A DNA stretch of 64,000 nt from Diorhabda sublineata. Its lineage: Eukaryota > Arthropoda > Insecta > Coleoptera > Chrysomelidae. The notes below the pieces were generated by a model, which saw nothing but the letters and a program-made list of their open reading frames with translations, had not been told where the DNA came from and did no database searches. Within the stretch, counting starts at the first letter, position 1; every line of letters begins with the position of its first letter. Positions 47,577 to 59,105 of this stretch are shown here, in pieces. Where the stretch lies: positions 21,532,794-21,596,793 of the forward strand of contig NC_079474.1 of NCBI RefSeq assembly GCF_026230105.1. Reading direction: 5' to 3'. The position numbers and the translations under genes are program-made.

Positions 47577-49214
47577 TTCAGAAAGGTATAGAGTAATAAA
47601 ATCTCATTAGGTATGCAAAGGGACCACAGAGTGACTCAACTAATATTTAAGCCACTTTCACAGTTTGGCATTTACTTCATTCTAATTTTTTTATCAAATG
47701 CAGGTAGTACCACCCGGGTTGGGGTCAATATATGGGTTTAGCCTATTGTTATCCATTCACAAACACTGGAAATAGTGTTCCAAAGGCGTGCCGGTAGGAT
47801 ACTAGTAAAACGAAAAGAATTTTATATTAGCAAAATAAAAATTAAGCATTATGTACATAGTATTAGATACACTTTTTATTGAACATTATACAAAAAATAC
47901 ATTATACAGAAATTAAATTATAAAAAATCATAATATTCTTCGTCATCTGAGGAACTATCTTCTCTTCTCTTGACGTTATAATTAACGGGTCGACGGTCCG
48001 ATCGATCAAGTACACTATGTTTTTCTGCTATATCTTCCACGGCGTATTTCATGAAACGATGTTTGAGTAAATTTGCTATAGCTAATAGTTCTTGTTTTAT
48101 CAAATTTCCTTCAAATTCAATACTTTTGGTGGTTAACCAGTCAAAATTTTTTTGTTTTTTCCAAGATGAAGTTGGAGTCTTCTCTATGCGTCAAGAATGA
48201 TACTCTGCGTTATCCATAACTACTATTGAATCAGCCAAAAGATATTTTATCATTTCACCAAAATAGTCTTCAAAAACATCCGAATCCATGTCCTCGTGGT
48301 AATCTCCCGTATGGCACGTCTGAAAGGTTAGCAAACCTTCTTTTACATCCCTCTTCGCTTCCAATATGGACAATTATTAGTCTTTTCCCTTCACCTAAAG
48401 GCAACTTAATACCCGTTGACAGGCCTTCCATGAAAGCTTGGCGAGCACTGGTTATATTTTTGTGTTACCACATTTTCGGTACCGTATAACCTTCATTAAA
48501 CCACGTCTTATCAAGATAAAAGATTTTCTTCTGCTCTGTTCTGTACTGCTTTATTTGTGGTGGTATTTTTTACTTATCAACAGAATACTGGCATCCTGGC
48601 CAAGCTCCATTAAAATCTTATCTAGGGTCGTTATTTCTTTTTTAAAATAAAAAGAGTGAAGTTTTCTTCGAATTACACTTTTGGTGTCTTCATAAGGACT
48701 TTTACTGGTCTGTCTGGACTTTTCTTGGGAGGTTCCACTTGGCCTGCTATCTTTTCCTCCTGCAATAATTTAAAAACGGTGGACTTTCCAACTCCAGGCA
48801 TTTGGGAACATCGGTCGACATTTTCTTGTAATCGTATTTTATGCAATCGTGTACATTTAAAATAATAATTTTTTCATTCACTGATAGTGTATAATTAATT
48901 GAATATTTTTTCGTTGGTGTAAATGTCGCCATTTTATTACTAATATTATAATACTGTGAATACTATTTACGGCTTAACAGCAAATACTGATGTGTTAAAC
49001 TAAACAAATAGGACTGAAATAGGACTTAGGCAGACCTAAAGAATTAGGCGGAGGCACTAATAGAAGATTAAACGCAAAACTTAACTGTATAATCAACTAC
49101 CTAAGTAATCCCTACACAATATTTGAAGACCTATACCTATGGCCGACACTGATTGAGTCAAACTGGACGGAATTCCCGATTTTATTGCTTTATACCTTTC
49201 TGAAATATACTATA
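47577..49214. mobile_element. DDE transposon family B, longer copy
   Basis: The inverted ends share TATAGT, TATTTCAGAAAGGTATA and AATAAAAT (left from 47577, right ending 49214) over about 36 bp, flanked by TA. The 1.64-kb unit carries a transposase on the minus strand. The noncoding flank just inside each end is also shared with the shortened copy at 39.6-40.5 kb (AGGTATGCAAAG, then GACCACAGAGTGAC on the left; GGCCGACAC on the right). Confidence 0.85.
47918..48932 (-). pseudogene. IS630-type DDE transposase (family B), degenerate
   Basis: Minus strand from ATG at 48932: MATFTPTKKYSINYTLSVNE, KIIILNVHDCIKYDYKKMST (N-terminal HTH). After shifts come KKIFYLDKTWFNEGYTVPKM (family YLDETW-N with the first catalytic Asp present), then GIKLPLGEGKRLIIVHIGSE, then GLLTFQTCHTGDYHEDMDSD, then SIVVMDNAEYHS with the second catalytic Asp. 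The open frame 48103-47918 gives ELLAIANLLKHRFMKYAVED then IAEKHSVLD, with an acidic tail SSSDDEEYYDFL. The segment LPPYHC-LNPIE, which carries the last catalytic residue in relatives, has been replaced or deleted after HSVL. Stops and shifts make it inactive, although it is the best-preserved transposase in the window. Confidence 0.8.
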
Positions 49215-50687
49215 GTGATTAGTTTTTGGAAGCAGATCGTTTTCTTGTCGTAATAACAGATACTTTTTTATAAGTTCAGGTAACGATTCTAAATCTTATA
49301 GTGAAGAAGAAGTCGATAATTGAATTATGTACAGATTTCGAAATAAAATATCAAATATTTAAGTTCCAGTAAATCTTACATTGTAGTTTATACTTTAAGA
49401 ACCGAAACATGTTTACTCAATTCAGTTTTTCGTTCTTATGAACACAGACTCAGGAATTATGCAGTCATTAGATTTTCACCGGCTATATCTCGTTTTGTTA
49501 GCTGTAAAAACTAAAAATTCTGTCATATTGTTAACTTCATCAAATGCGAACATATAAAAAATCTCCACATATTATGGATGACTTATTATAATATTATATA
49601 GGGTGTTTCAAAAAAGGGACCTACTTCGTCTCTACGTAAAGTAGAAAATATAATTGGGGTTTGCTTGGTACACAAATTTCGTAAAACCATCCAGATTCAT
49701 GATAAAGGACGTAGAAGAAAAAAAATTATACCAATTTTTCCGATTTTCCGATATCTAATTCTCATAGAGATCGCTAGTTATATTGTTCGTACCACGGTCT
49801 TGAAACGAATGTAGCAATATGGGCTCATTTCAAGGGCGCTTAATTATCTCACTCTATGGCCGCCAGTATGTGATCGAGATGTGTATAATCACATGCGCAA
49901 TGCAAGTTAACGGTGTCAAATTGAGTTAATCTCTAATGATAATAGTTATTATTATTCAATTGTTATGAATAGAAGTAGTTAATATGTAACGTATCTAATT
50001 TGGGAAAGTAGTTTATGATGTAAGTATTATGTTAGCGTTTGGGTTTTAGTTTTCATATTTTGTTGTGGCTTAGACTTTTGTTTTGGATATACAATTTAAT
50101 AATACAATGTCCCAAACATTTTTTATTTTCATTTGATGCTCTCGCCCTGGCTTTTTTGATTCATATTATTTGTAAATATTATTAATCAGAAACTACTCAA
50201 ATTTTTAATACCTGGCATGTTATAAACCTCAGGCGAGTGTTTAGGAAACCCTTTAGTAGCTGTTACGCTTTATGCATAAAATAACAAAGAGACTTACCAA
50301 GTACAAATATTTTGAAACCATTGAGAGATGTTGTCGTGAAAGTGGAAATGTGAGATCAAAAAAATGAATTCTGCTACTCCAAAAACAAGAAGAACGATCA
50401 GTGAAGACAACACTATGTTTAATTCAGCCGATCAAGACCTTCTATAAGTAATTGGTGGATACAAATACATATTTATCACGATAGGTATGTTTAATTCTCA
50501 TAATTCACACTGCTGGTGTGATAAATATCCATAATTTACAATAGAAATCACCAATAGACATTTGAAGTTATTGTTCGGGCAGCAACTTCAGGTAACATAA
50601 CACATTAATTGGGTGTCACATTCTAGCTGGAAATGTACTTAGTGATATGTACCTAGATTTTTAAACAATTTATTATTTAAGATATTG
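49215..50687. other. no gene recognised
   Basis: At 49600 TATAGGGTGTTTCAAAAAAG resembles one end of an arthropod DNA transposon, and a less AT-rich block follows to about 49.92 kb. No second end or coding frame was found. Confidence 0.45.
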
Positions 50688-50788
50688 GAAAATATTTTGA
50701 TAAAAACTTTGAGTCAAATTTTATCTTTCCTTCAAAAACTATTAAAAAAAAACTAATTTTAAAACAGAAGAGACCTAAAATCAAGAAC

Positions 50789-50795
<7 letters not shown>
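50688..50795 (+). repeat. PLE-terminal repeat module
   Basis: The chain TTTTGATAAAAACTTTGAGT, ATTTTATCTTTCCTTCAAAA, AACAGAAGAGACCTAAAATC and AAGAACATTT is in plus orientation, directly 5' of a TA microsatellite and a plus-strand PLE GIY-YIG scrap. The hammerhead-like box is more eroded here than at 60.5 kb. Confidence 0.6.

Positions 50796-50826
<31 letters not shown>
50792..50826. repeat. (TA)n microsatellite
   Basis: 35 bp of TA units exactly between the PLE-terminal module and the GIY-YIG fragment. Confidence 0.95.
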
Positions 50827-50828
<2 letters not shown>

Positions 50829-50941
50829 TTGTACCAATTGTGACGCTGTCTACGTAGGGCAAACATCTCAGTATTTAGAAAATATACTAAGAGGTCTTCA
50901 ATACGATAAAAAAAAGATCTGCATTAATAAAAAAACATAAA
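50827..50941 (+). mobile_element. PLE GIY-YIG fragment (family 1)
   Basis: The plus frame reads ACTNCDAVYVGQTSQYLENI then LRGLQYDKKK, parallel to the GIY-YIG domain of the family 1 element at 14.96-15.06 kb (CTYCGAVYIGQISQDLGNRL). VYVGQ is the YIG half of the motif. Only about 38 residues remain before a stop. Confidence 0.8.
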
Positions 50942-51004
50942 TTCAAAAATTCTTAAAAATATACATTCACCGCAGGTTTCGTCGTCTCCAATTAATAAAA
51001 AGGA

Positions 51005-51220
51005 GAAAAAAGCTAAAAGTCCTAGGCCCAAACCATCTCACCCACCGACTTCTGAAATAGTAAACAGTGGAAGTCAAAACAGACACTTTGCAACGGGATT
51101 TATTATGAGCTCCCGAATTAAAGAGCGGATTATAGATTTTGAACCGGTATCGAACAGGCTATGCAAAATAAGATTGCAAGGAAAATACAGAAAAGTTTTG
51201 AAATTAGTTTTTTTGATAAT
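51005..51220 (+). mobile_element. LINE endonuclease N-terminal fragment
   Basis: The open frame from 51105 and the sequence just before it read SQNRHFATGFIMSSRIKERI then IDFEPVSNRLCKIRLQGKYR. The family has TGF-V---L---VIDF-P-N-R---LR--G-F-N. This is the front of a LINE endonuclease of a different group from the one at 16.1 kb. A 128-bp part (51063-51190) is repeated in reverse at 51521-51646. Confidence 0.75.
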
Positions 51221-51240
51221 TTTTGAAAGACGGATAAAAA
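51202..51240 (-). repeat. short PLE-terminal module piece
   Basis: ATTAGTTTTTTTGATAATTT then TTGAAAGACGGATAAAAA is the reverse of the module phrase, placed between the two inverted LINE endonuclease fragments. Confidence 0.5.
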
Positions 51241-51309
51241 TTCAAATTCAAATTTCAATATATTTTCAGTTTGTTCATATTAAACTTATTTATCAGCTTA
51301 CTCTTCAAT

Positions 51310-51660
51310 TTTTTATGTTTGTCACGCTCCGTTTCTTTTCAGTTATAACGAGAACATGATCCGAGTCTGCATCTGCTACTCTGAAACTTCGGACATCCTT
51401 TATTGTTTTTCCGTGAATTTTCTCGGCATGCACATGATCTATTTGATTTTTAGTTCTCCTGTCCGGTGATATCCACGTTATTTTGTGTATTTCCTTGTGG
51501 TCAAAACTATCGTTACATTCCTGTATTTTCCTTGCAATCTTGTTTGCATAGCCTGTCCGATACCGGTTCGAAATCTATAATCCGCTCTTTATTTCGGGAG
51601 CTTATAATAAATCCCGTTTCAAAGTATCTGTTTTGACTTCTACTGTTAAAAAACTGTTTT
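51310..51660 (-). mobile_element. LINE endonuclease fragment with internal deletion
   Basis: Minus strand: RYFETGFIISSRNKERIIDF then EPVSDRLCKQDCKENTG (a one-base shift relative to the plus copy), then directly ECNDSFDHKEIHKITWISPD and RRTKNQIDHVHAEKI, then VRSFRVADADSDHVLVI. TWISPDGRTKNQIDHV and the DSDH motif are the C-terminal landmarks of this endonuclease fold, including the catalytic Asp-His pair. The middle of the domain is deleted. It is the same LINE family as the plus-strand fragment at 51.0-51.2 kb. Confidence 0.8.
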
Positions 51661-52509
51661 TTGAGTTTGTAGATATAAATGATCCAATTAAGATATAATA
51701 GCACATAAGTTTGATAGATGATAGGTGCATTTTGTAGGAGGTTTAAGTGAAGTTAAAAAATGTTTGATTTATTATATTATTATTCATCATGTACCTAGTA
51801 GTATTACTTGAATAATCAAACAAATTACCCACATAATCAGAGATTGTAATTACTCTACTCGAAACGGTGGTTTATAAAATTAATATTCCCCGACATCGTC
51901 AGACAAATATTAAGTACATGTATCTCTCGAACGGTCAGTTAACATTTATTATTTTATTATACAGTGCGTCCATTAAGTGAAGCATAATATCATAATTAGC
52001 TGAAGATACAGTAAGGTGAAAACGAGTGATTCCTTGAATAATCTACAAGTGATTATGTCAATAACAGTTTTACAATGGAGCCATCTTGTTTGGTGAATAA
52101 TAATCTAGCGATGATGTCAATAATACCTTTTTTGCATGACCATTTATTTGGTGACAAATTTATGTTTCAATGGCAAAGTTTACCACTAGTAATTCTGTGA
52201 GAAAGTTGACTCAACTGGATCCAGAGCATACTACCTTCTTGTGATGGCGGTATTTAAAAATGCAGTATTGCTAGATCTATATCAACAATTGATTGATAAT
52301 CCATAATTTCCAGTGAATATAATTTTAATTTATGTAGTTATGAACGTCATAATTCTCATAATTTCATAGAAATATTATATTTGTACTGAGTGATCATCTT
52401 TACAACGTATACTACGAAACACCTCAAGAAATTAAGCCATATAATTAACTAATATATTTCTTCACCTTCAGAGCGATATTTGCTCAGACCTAACATAGAA
52501 ATTAACATT
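51661..52509. other. no feature recognised
   Basis: AT-rich with no recognisable coding or repeats. Confidence 0.55.
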
Positions 52510-53220
52510 ATTTTCAATAAAATTTCTTATTTTTCAACATACTATCGTTTTGAGTCCACCGATGCTCCAACCTTTTTAACATTTAAAAATAATAGTAGCC
52601 ATCCTCAAAATAGATGTGGGAACATTAAGCTGAGGAAAGAGGAAAAAGTTGCTAGGGGCCATATCTAGTGAATACGGTGCATGTTCAACCAATTCGAAGT
52701 GCAATTCGTGAATGGTGGACTAGAACGTTCTTTTTCTTCAAAGGCATTTTGCAGTTTTTCCCTTTACTTTATCAAGCAATGATGAGTAGAACTTTATTGT
52801 TATTCTTATACTTTTTTGCAAATAGCAGATGAATACAATTCACACAAGTAAAAACCGAACAAGATGGCACCCAAAGCACGGATAGCTTACGCATACATAA
52901 TAGTACAGTCAGTTTATGGCAAATGCGTTTTGATATGCTGCTAGTCTCTTCTTTCGTCGTCTATTTAATGAACTTTAAACGACAGCCATAATAATATTGT
53001 TTCGGTACACAGTGTCTAATTCATCTTCCATTGGCGTAAACGTATTGCCTTTAATAACAATCCGATATTCAATCTTCACAACCTCGTATTTATACAACTT
53101 TTTAACAGAAGCTAAGCATCAAAAATGGTTGTAGTTGCATGCTCAAATATATTTCCTGACTTATATTGAGTGCTGAGTTCTTTAGGTTGAGGCCGGAAAC
53201 TTTTCAGACAACTCTCGTAT
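52510..53220 (-). mobile_element. mariner relic (family C) with one end
   Basis: The right edge (53191-53220), read on the minus strand, is TACGAGAGTTGTCTGAAAAG then TTTCCGGCC, a typical mariner end. Inside it, on the minus strand, are KIEYRIVIKGNTFTPMEDEL and DTVYRNN (family EYRAVI---LKGNTPTQI--ELD-VYG), RRRKKR, then after a large gap LHFELVEHAPYSLDMAPSNF then FLFPQLN (52.71-52.62 kb; the Asp of PDLAPSD is shifted to SNF), and LKRLEHRWTQ (52.58-52.55 kb). The first and second catalytic Asp regions are deleted. The left end was not identified. Confidence 0.7.
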
Positions 53221-54944
53221 ATACACAACAGAAGAATATCAAAAAATAATCTGTTGTATTTGAGTATCGAAGCTGTAGAATATATGTTAATTTACATAAC
53301 TGTTAGGCCATATACCAGTTTTTTTTAACTTTTTAGTTTTTTAATTTTTAAACCTGTTGATTCCATGAACCTGAAACTTTTTGGGTACATTATCAATGAA
53401 ACCCTCCAATATAGATGAAATTAAATATATAAAATATATTTTCATGAAAGAAACATCGAATAGAAAATTTGCATAATATACTTGTTCCTCTTCAATTACA
53501 ACAATTACAACTCAATAATAAATTAAATTACTCATCTTATCTAACCAAATATTATTCAAACTTATTTCCAGGAACTAGGTATTATACGTAATATATGTCA
53601 TACTTTTATTGAGTTAGAAAATTGAAATAACTAAATTATTTTAAATTATTAAATCGGACGGTTATTCTTTATAAAAATTACTTAGAAGGCTCTCACTTGG
53701 TAAAAATTAAACGAATGAATTATAAAATGGAAAAACTTTGATTTTGAACATTTTGATCACTCACTAAAAATTTAAATCAAATTTTCATACTATATTTCAT
53801 TTACCTCAGCAAGAGAAATCTGCCAATCGATCTGCAAACGATTATATTCCATAAAAAAATAACTATTGGCAATGTCCTCAATCAAACAAGTACTACCTAT
53901 ACTAAAACCAAAATTAATGTTGTTAATTGAGTTTAATTAGATTATAAATTAGAGGTAGGTGTATGAAAGGATTCATTATATTCTTTATTTAAAAATACTC
54001 AATTTTTCATTGTGTTTTATTTGTATGTATTGTTTTAATTGACTTCCGCATGTAAAAATACTGCAAGAAACACCTTTGTTTAGATTTATTTTATAGATAT
54101 TAACTTATCACGACCAAGGACTTCGTTGAATGTTTTGGTTTGATGTTATAATATATTCATACTTAATCAGCTGATACTTGTATATAGTCGTTACTCACAA
54201 CCAGCCTACATTTCTCAGAATTCATTATTGTAGTATTGAAATTATGATATTAACAATAAATGTATGTCAATAAAAGATAGAAACAAACGTGAACTGATAC
54301 AAAAATTTTGTTGTTTGTGTTGTAATATATTTATTAATCACGCTTTATAATTTGTTATTTCAAACAAAAAACAACACGTGAATTAGTGACTTTTGAATCG
54401 GGTCCATGTGTAATATGCATATGGAGAGTTTCCACATCTAAATCAAATCCCGAATCCAAATCGCTAATTTTCTTACCTGTAGTAGCTGATCGGCGAAATC
54501 GTATCTAATCCAAATGTTTTACAGAAAACATCTTCTATCAATATTTTATATTAATTTTCACTTTTCATGCTGTAGATTATGTTTAATGCATTTTATAATA
54601 GATTCTAGTTTCTTTTGATTTTGATGACTTATCGGTAGTATATAAATCTTGTTTAAAAGAAACCTATAGAAAAGATCTCACATTATTTTACAACTATAGA
54701 TTTCTACGGTATGCAATTATTCTGCTTTTCATAATTAAGATTTTCTTAGAGCTTCCTCATGTTCGTTAAGTTGTTTTTAGTGAATAAATTAGTTGGTTCT
54801 ATTCATTATCTCCACACCCTTTAATCAGCACAATTGACGTCCTAGGCAGCCCAATGTCAAAGATGACAGTAGCAACTATGAAGTTGATGAAAGGATCATT
54901 CTTTAGCTTGAATTGTTTGTTTATTTGTTTGGATAAAATATAGA
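53221..54944. other. no feature recognised
   Basis: AT-rich. The open frame 54799-55026 (minus) overlaps the edge of the next mariner relic and is otherwise unrecognised. Confidence 0.55.
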
Positions 54945-55434
54945 GTGTGAAACAATTTTGTTTAATTGTCGAAGCATTTTTTCCATTCCGATTGAGGTAC
55001 CTCCAAAACATGTGATATGAACGCATTAATCACTTATTCAGGTGTAAAAAAACGTTGAGCTCGAATATTTTTTCTGATCTGCATGAATTTATAAGAAATC
55101 ATTAGATGCCAAACGGCAGATAACTGATCAATTCCATGTTGGAGCACTGTTGAAAATTGACCGTTCTACGCACATCATCGATGCTTTCTGGCACAACAGT
55201 CGATTTTGGACGTCCTTCACGAAATTTATCCTGTAGCGGAATGCGACCACAACTAAAATCGGAACACCAACGAAACACGGTAGGTCGAAATGTCCATAAG
55301 TCCAAGCTAGTTGATCGGCTCATTTCTGTTGGTTTATACACGTTGATAGATATGAACAATTATCGCACGAAAATGTTAGATTTGACATATTCACATCAGT
55401 GTTGCCATATCTCAAAATTTGAGTAGCAACCCTA
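54945..55434 (-). mobile_element. mariner family A, internally deleted copy
   Basis: The right end (55407-55434) is the inverted form of GGGTTGCTACTCAAATTTTG, matching the family A ends at 24.4/25.4 kb and preceded by TA. Minus strand: TVFRWCSDFSCGRIPLQDKF then REGRPKSTVVPESIDDVR (N-terminal region), then, after a short linker, a jump to QRFFTPE and LEVPQSEWKKCFDN (C-terminal region). The whole DD34D catalytic middle is missing. The left end is absent. Confidence 0.8.
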
Positions 55435-58400
55435 GTACTAAATATTAAAATGGAAAGAAGAGATAGTGCACTGATCCCTGAATTCAAATGATGTTTAACA
55501 ACCATATTAGTAAAACACACCCTTTTTTGTAGTTAAACCAAAATGGAAATTTTAAATGAGACGTCGTATACACCTTATGTTATTACATTAATTAACAAAA
55601 ATACAGAACGTATTACATGATAGTATTTTTACATCTAACATCCAACGAAATAATAAAAATCATAGCATCAAGTTGAAAATTATTATTGAAAAGTATGTAA
55701 TTCATTTAAATTCATCCTTTTTATAGTCGTGCAGGTTAAAACATAGAAGAAACAAAGGGTCTAAGTTTTATTAATAAGAAACTGAAATTACTCTTACTTT
55801 TGGGAGTTTGTAATTAAAATCATGAAAATGTCCTGAAATTAGTTTGCTATGGATCAGGAAACTAGTTCCGCTGCTTTGAAATAAATCGCCATAATTTGAA
55901 AAATTAACACAAAAAGCTTTTGTACTTCACTACGCTACGGAACCCTCTACATCGCAGTGAAGCACGCCAAGTATAAATAAAACGGTAAAAGGAGCACTAC
56001 ATTTAAATAAATTTCATTCATATATGTTTGAATACCTTCTCGACATCGATCTCGATAGAGCAATAGAATTTTGTGAAATAATTAATTACAGCTTCTATAA
56101 ATAAAAATCAGAATATTTCGCTCAATATTTGCTTATAATATAATTTTATCTCAATGGACTTGTTAACAATCAAATCTGCCATTACCAGGATAATGTGAAT
56201 CATTCAATATTTAGGGAAAGTCTTACTTTGTATGTTGTATATTATAGGGGAGCCAGGAATGCCACATAATGATATGTTTAAAGTTATTCCCCATCAATGA
56301 TAATTAAGAGAAGCAGTCTAGATCTGGGTAAGTATTTAAAGTATGGAGAAGCGTCGTACTAAAAATGGGTTGAATCGAAAGGACGGATCGTTGAAATTTT
56401 AGGTTTTAGTGGAATGCCTATATTTTTCTCAGCAGAAAAACGGAAGAAATCATTCTTTATCATCAATTGAATATTTCAATACTTGAAACACATCGACCTT
56501 CAAATAATGAATTCAAGCTAAAATAAAAATAAACGGTATATTTTAATTGCAGGGTTTTTCTTCACATGCTATAAAGTCTGCACTCATGGCTATAATGACT
56601 TCCTGTACACTGTATACAACTAACCATGATGTTGATTATGGAAGAGGAAACATTTTAACTTTATTCCATCTCGACTTGTTTTTTCGTTACGTTCTATCGG
56701 TAGTTAAAAGATAACAATAACGTTGGTAAGAAATCATTATTTCCTCCCATGTTTAGAATTGTTTTTATACTCACAATTGCATACAGGGTATTGTAAGGCT
56801 TGCTGCGTACAATAATATTTCCTGCCTTATTGGAGGTGTGGCTATTATTCAACCGAAATTTGTCACCATTCATTTGATTCTCATTATAGATCTCTGAATC
56901 GCTCTATCTAGTCTTTGCATCAAGTTAGAAATCTTCTCTTTGTTGATTGATAGCTTCTTTCACTTTTTTTTAAGGGTCACAACAATTCTTATTCCTGTGA
57001 AAAATAGAAAAAAGTAGTGCAGGGCGGGGTAAGTAGGTTGGTTGCTCCAACATAGGGGAGTCGTTTTTTGCTTTTCACACAAGGTAAAATAGGCTTATAT
57101 ACTGTTATCTTATATACTTATATCTTCCTACGTAAACCTGAGAATGCTTAGATGACGATCAGCATTGAACAATATTTACAATATTTTCGTTTGTTTTTGA
57201 TATAGAGGACTGTCTTAGGTGCCGATTATATTTGGTTTAGTCGATATCTGCTTCAATTAGAATTGGTATTAAAAAGGAACAAAAATATTAACGAATTAAA
57301 ATATCTCAATTTGCGAAGTACGCAAGTACGAATGAAATTTGTTAGAAGCACGATAATTTGGTTCCAATCTGTTTTGAGACACTTCTGGATATCTTCTACA
57401 ATTAGCAAGAGAATAATTATCTTGCGAATCTACTTGGACCACATTTCGATTTTCTGTATTATGACTGGCACATTCCATTTGAAACAACGTTAGATTCTAC
57501 ATTTTCCAATGAATGGTAGGAACAATTATAATAAAACGATTAGTTGTTATTCAACATAATTTATATTGGATTCCTTCAATTTTAAAGTTAAAATTAGTGT
57601 CTTCAATGTACTGATTGATTAAATCTTAAACAACAAAGTAAAAGATTTTATTATTATATTATTATGGGATATGTACCTTTAGCTTTATCACAAGATATAT
57701 TACAGCCCCCAGGTATAACTGTAGATTATCCACATCCAAAGTATTTGAAATTCGAACATTTTAACTGAAATTTTGTACATTTGTAATGATACTGCATCTT
57801 AAACAATTTTATTCTATTCTCATGTGCTTAAATCCATTACAAACGATTTCCTGTATAATATATTTTAAACTACTTCATGAATTACCCGGTATAATTCGAC
57901 ACACCTCATTTTCATTTTACTATGAAAAAATATGAGTTTAACCAATTACCTGACATTTACTAATGATGTCACGAACGTTTGGTTACCACACTGCGGTTAA
58001 TATTATTTTTCAAGACGAAAAGTAGAAAAGTATTTCTTATAAACTTCTGTTGAATCATTGTTAATAGTGGTTTATTGAAACTACAGGCAAATCGAGCATA
58101 ATAATAAATTATAATATTGTCTCTCAACATTATAGATCACAAAAAAATGAGAATAATCAGTATATTTCAAGGTTACGTATTTGAGCATCTCTTTTCCCTA
58201 CAATTTATATTTCTTCATCTTGGGAAGGGGAATTGACAACGATTCAATTATATTCATTCAGCACTTAAGAAAAAATTCCATTGGATATTTAACTTCATAT
58301 TAATATTAACTTGAATTTAAAATCTCTCAAATAAAAGTTCTCTACAGCTTACAATTCTACATATAAACTCCAATAACTATTAAAGAACAATGTATCGAAG

Positions 58401-58703
58401 TTTCGACGTCCTCTTAGAAAAATGGGTAAAATCAACCAGCACAACATTGTGTCTTATTCATCAACGGCGTGATCCGAAGACAGTCAATAAGCACACTTGT
58501 TATAAACTTTTAGTATACGAAACCAAATTTATCTATCGTTGTAATGACACGACAAGAAAAATAAAAAGATCATAAAACAGGTGATCTTTACATCATTTTT
58601 TCACTTGACCTGTACTTTCGATTTCGTTGTGAATTTAGAAGAATTATTTTATTAACTTTGATGTCTCTGACCGATCAAAAAAACCAACAAAATTTGTAAC
58701 AGA
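55435..58703. other. no gene recognised
   Basis: AT-rich. Overlapping frames at 57263-57493 (plus) and 57296-57487 (minus), and 58390-58575 (plus), were examined and not recognised. A GC-richer patch at 55.93-55.97 kb carries no known motif. Confidence 0.5.
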
Positions 58704-59105
58704 TTGAAAAAATAAACAGAGTAGGTGTTTGACTCCTCCATAATTTTTTCGAAGCCAACTGATCCATCATATTGCTTCAACAGCACCATACGGAAGTATT
58801 TTAGATTGCTCAATTACTGGAGACGTGAAATGGGTCCTTTATGGTAATCTGAACCGTAGACGGCATTTGCTATATCTAAATGAATCACCACTAAGTGCTG
58901 CAAAATACCAAAAGGGCGTTTCATCCTATATGATAAAGTACACGCGGAATTTTTAATTATGAATGGCTAAATATGACAAACTGTTAATGCAGATTATTGT
59001 AAACAATTGGATCGAGTAAATCTATTTCTTATTGAAAATTATCCGGCGATTGTCAGCGGAAAAAGCGTACTTCTGCAATACGATACTGGAAGACGAATTT
59101 AGGAA
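58704..59105 (+). mobile_element. mariner transposase central relic (family D)
   Basis: Plus strand in three frames: EKINRVGV, then SILDCSITGDVKWVLYGNLN and RRRHLLYLNESPL (family ITGDEKWVLYDN-NRKR-WL-P-E-P; the first catalytic Asp in TGD is kept), then VNADYCKQLDRVNLFLIENY then PAIVSGKSVLLQYDTGRRI (family TVNADLYCQQLDRVN--L-EK-PA-VNRK-VILQHDNARPH; the second catalytic Asp is kept as YD). About 30 codons between the two blocks are lost. No ends were found. The wording differs from families A and C, so it is another mariner lineage. Confidence 0.75.

Noticed and set aside
57296..57487. Minus frame with RRYPEVSQNR, considered as a transposase HTH
   Set aside because: Similarity is only a few residues, and no further transposase segment follows.
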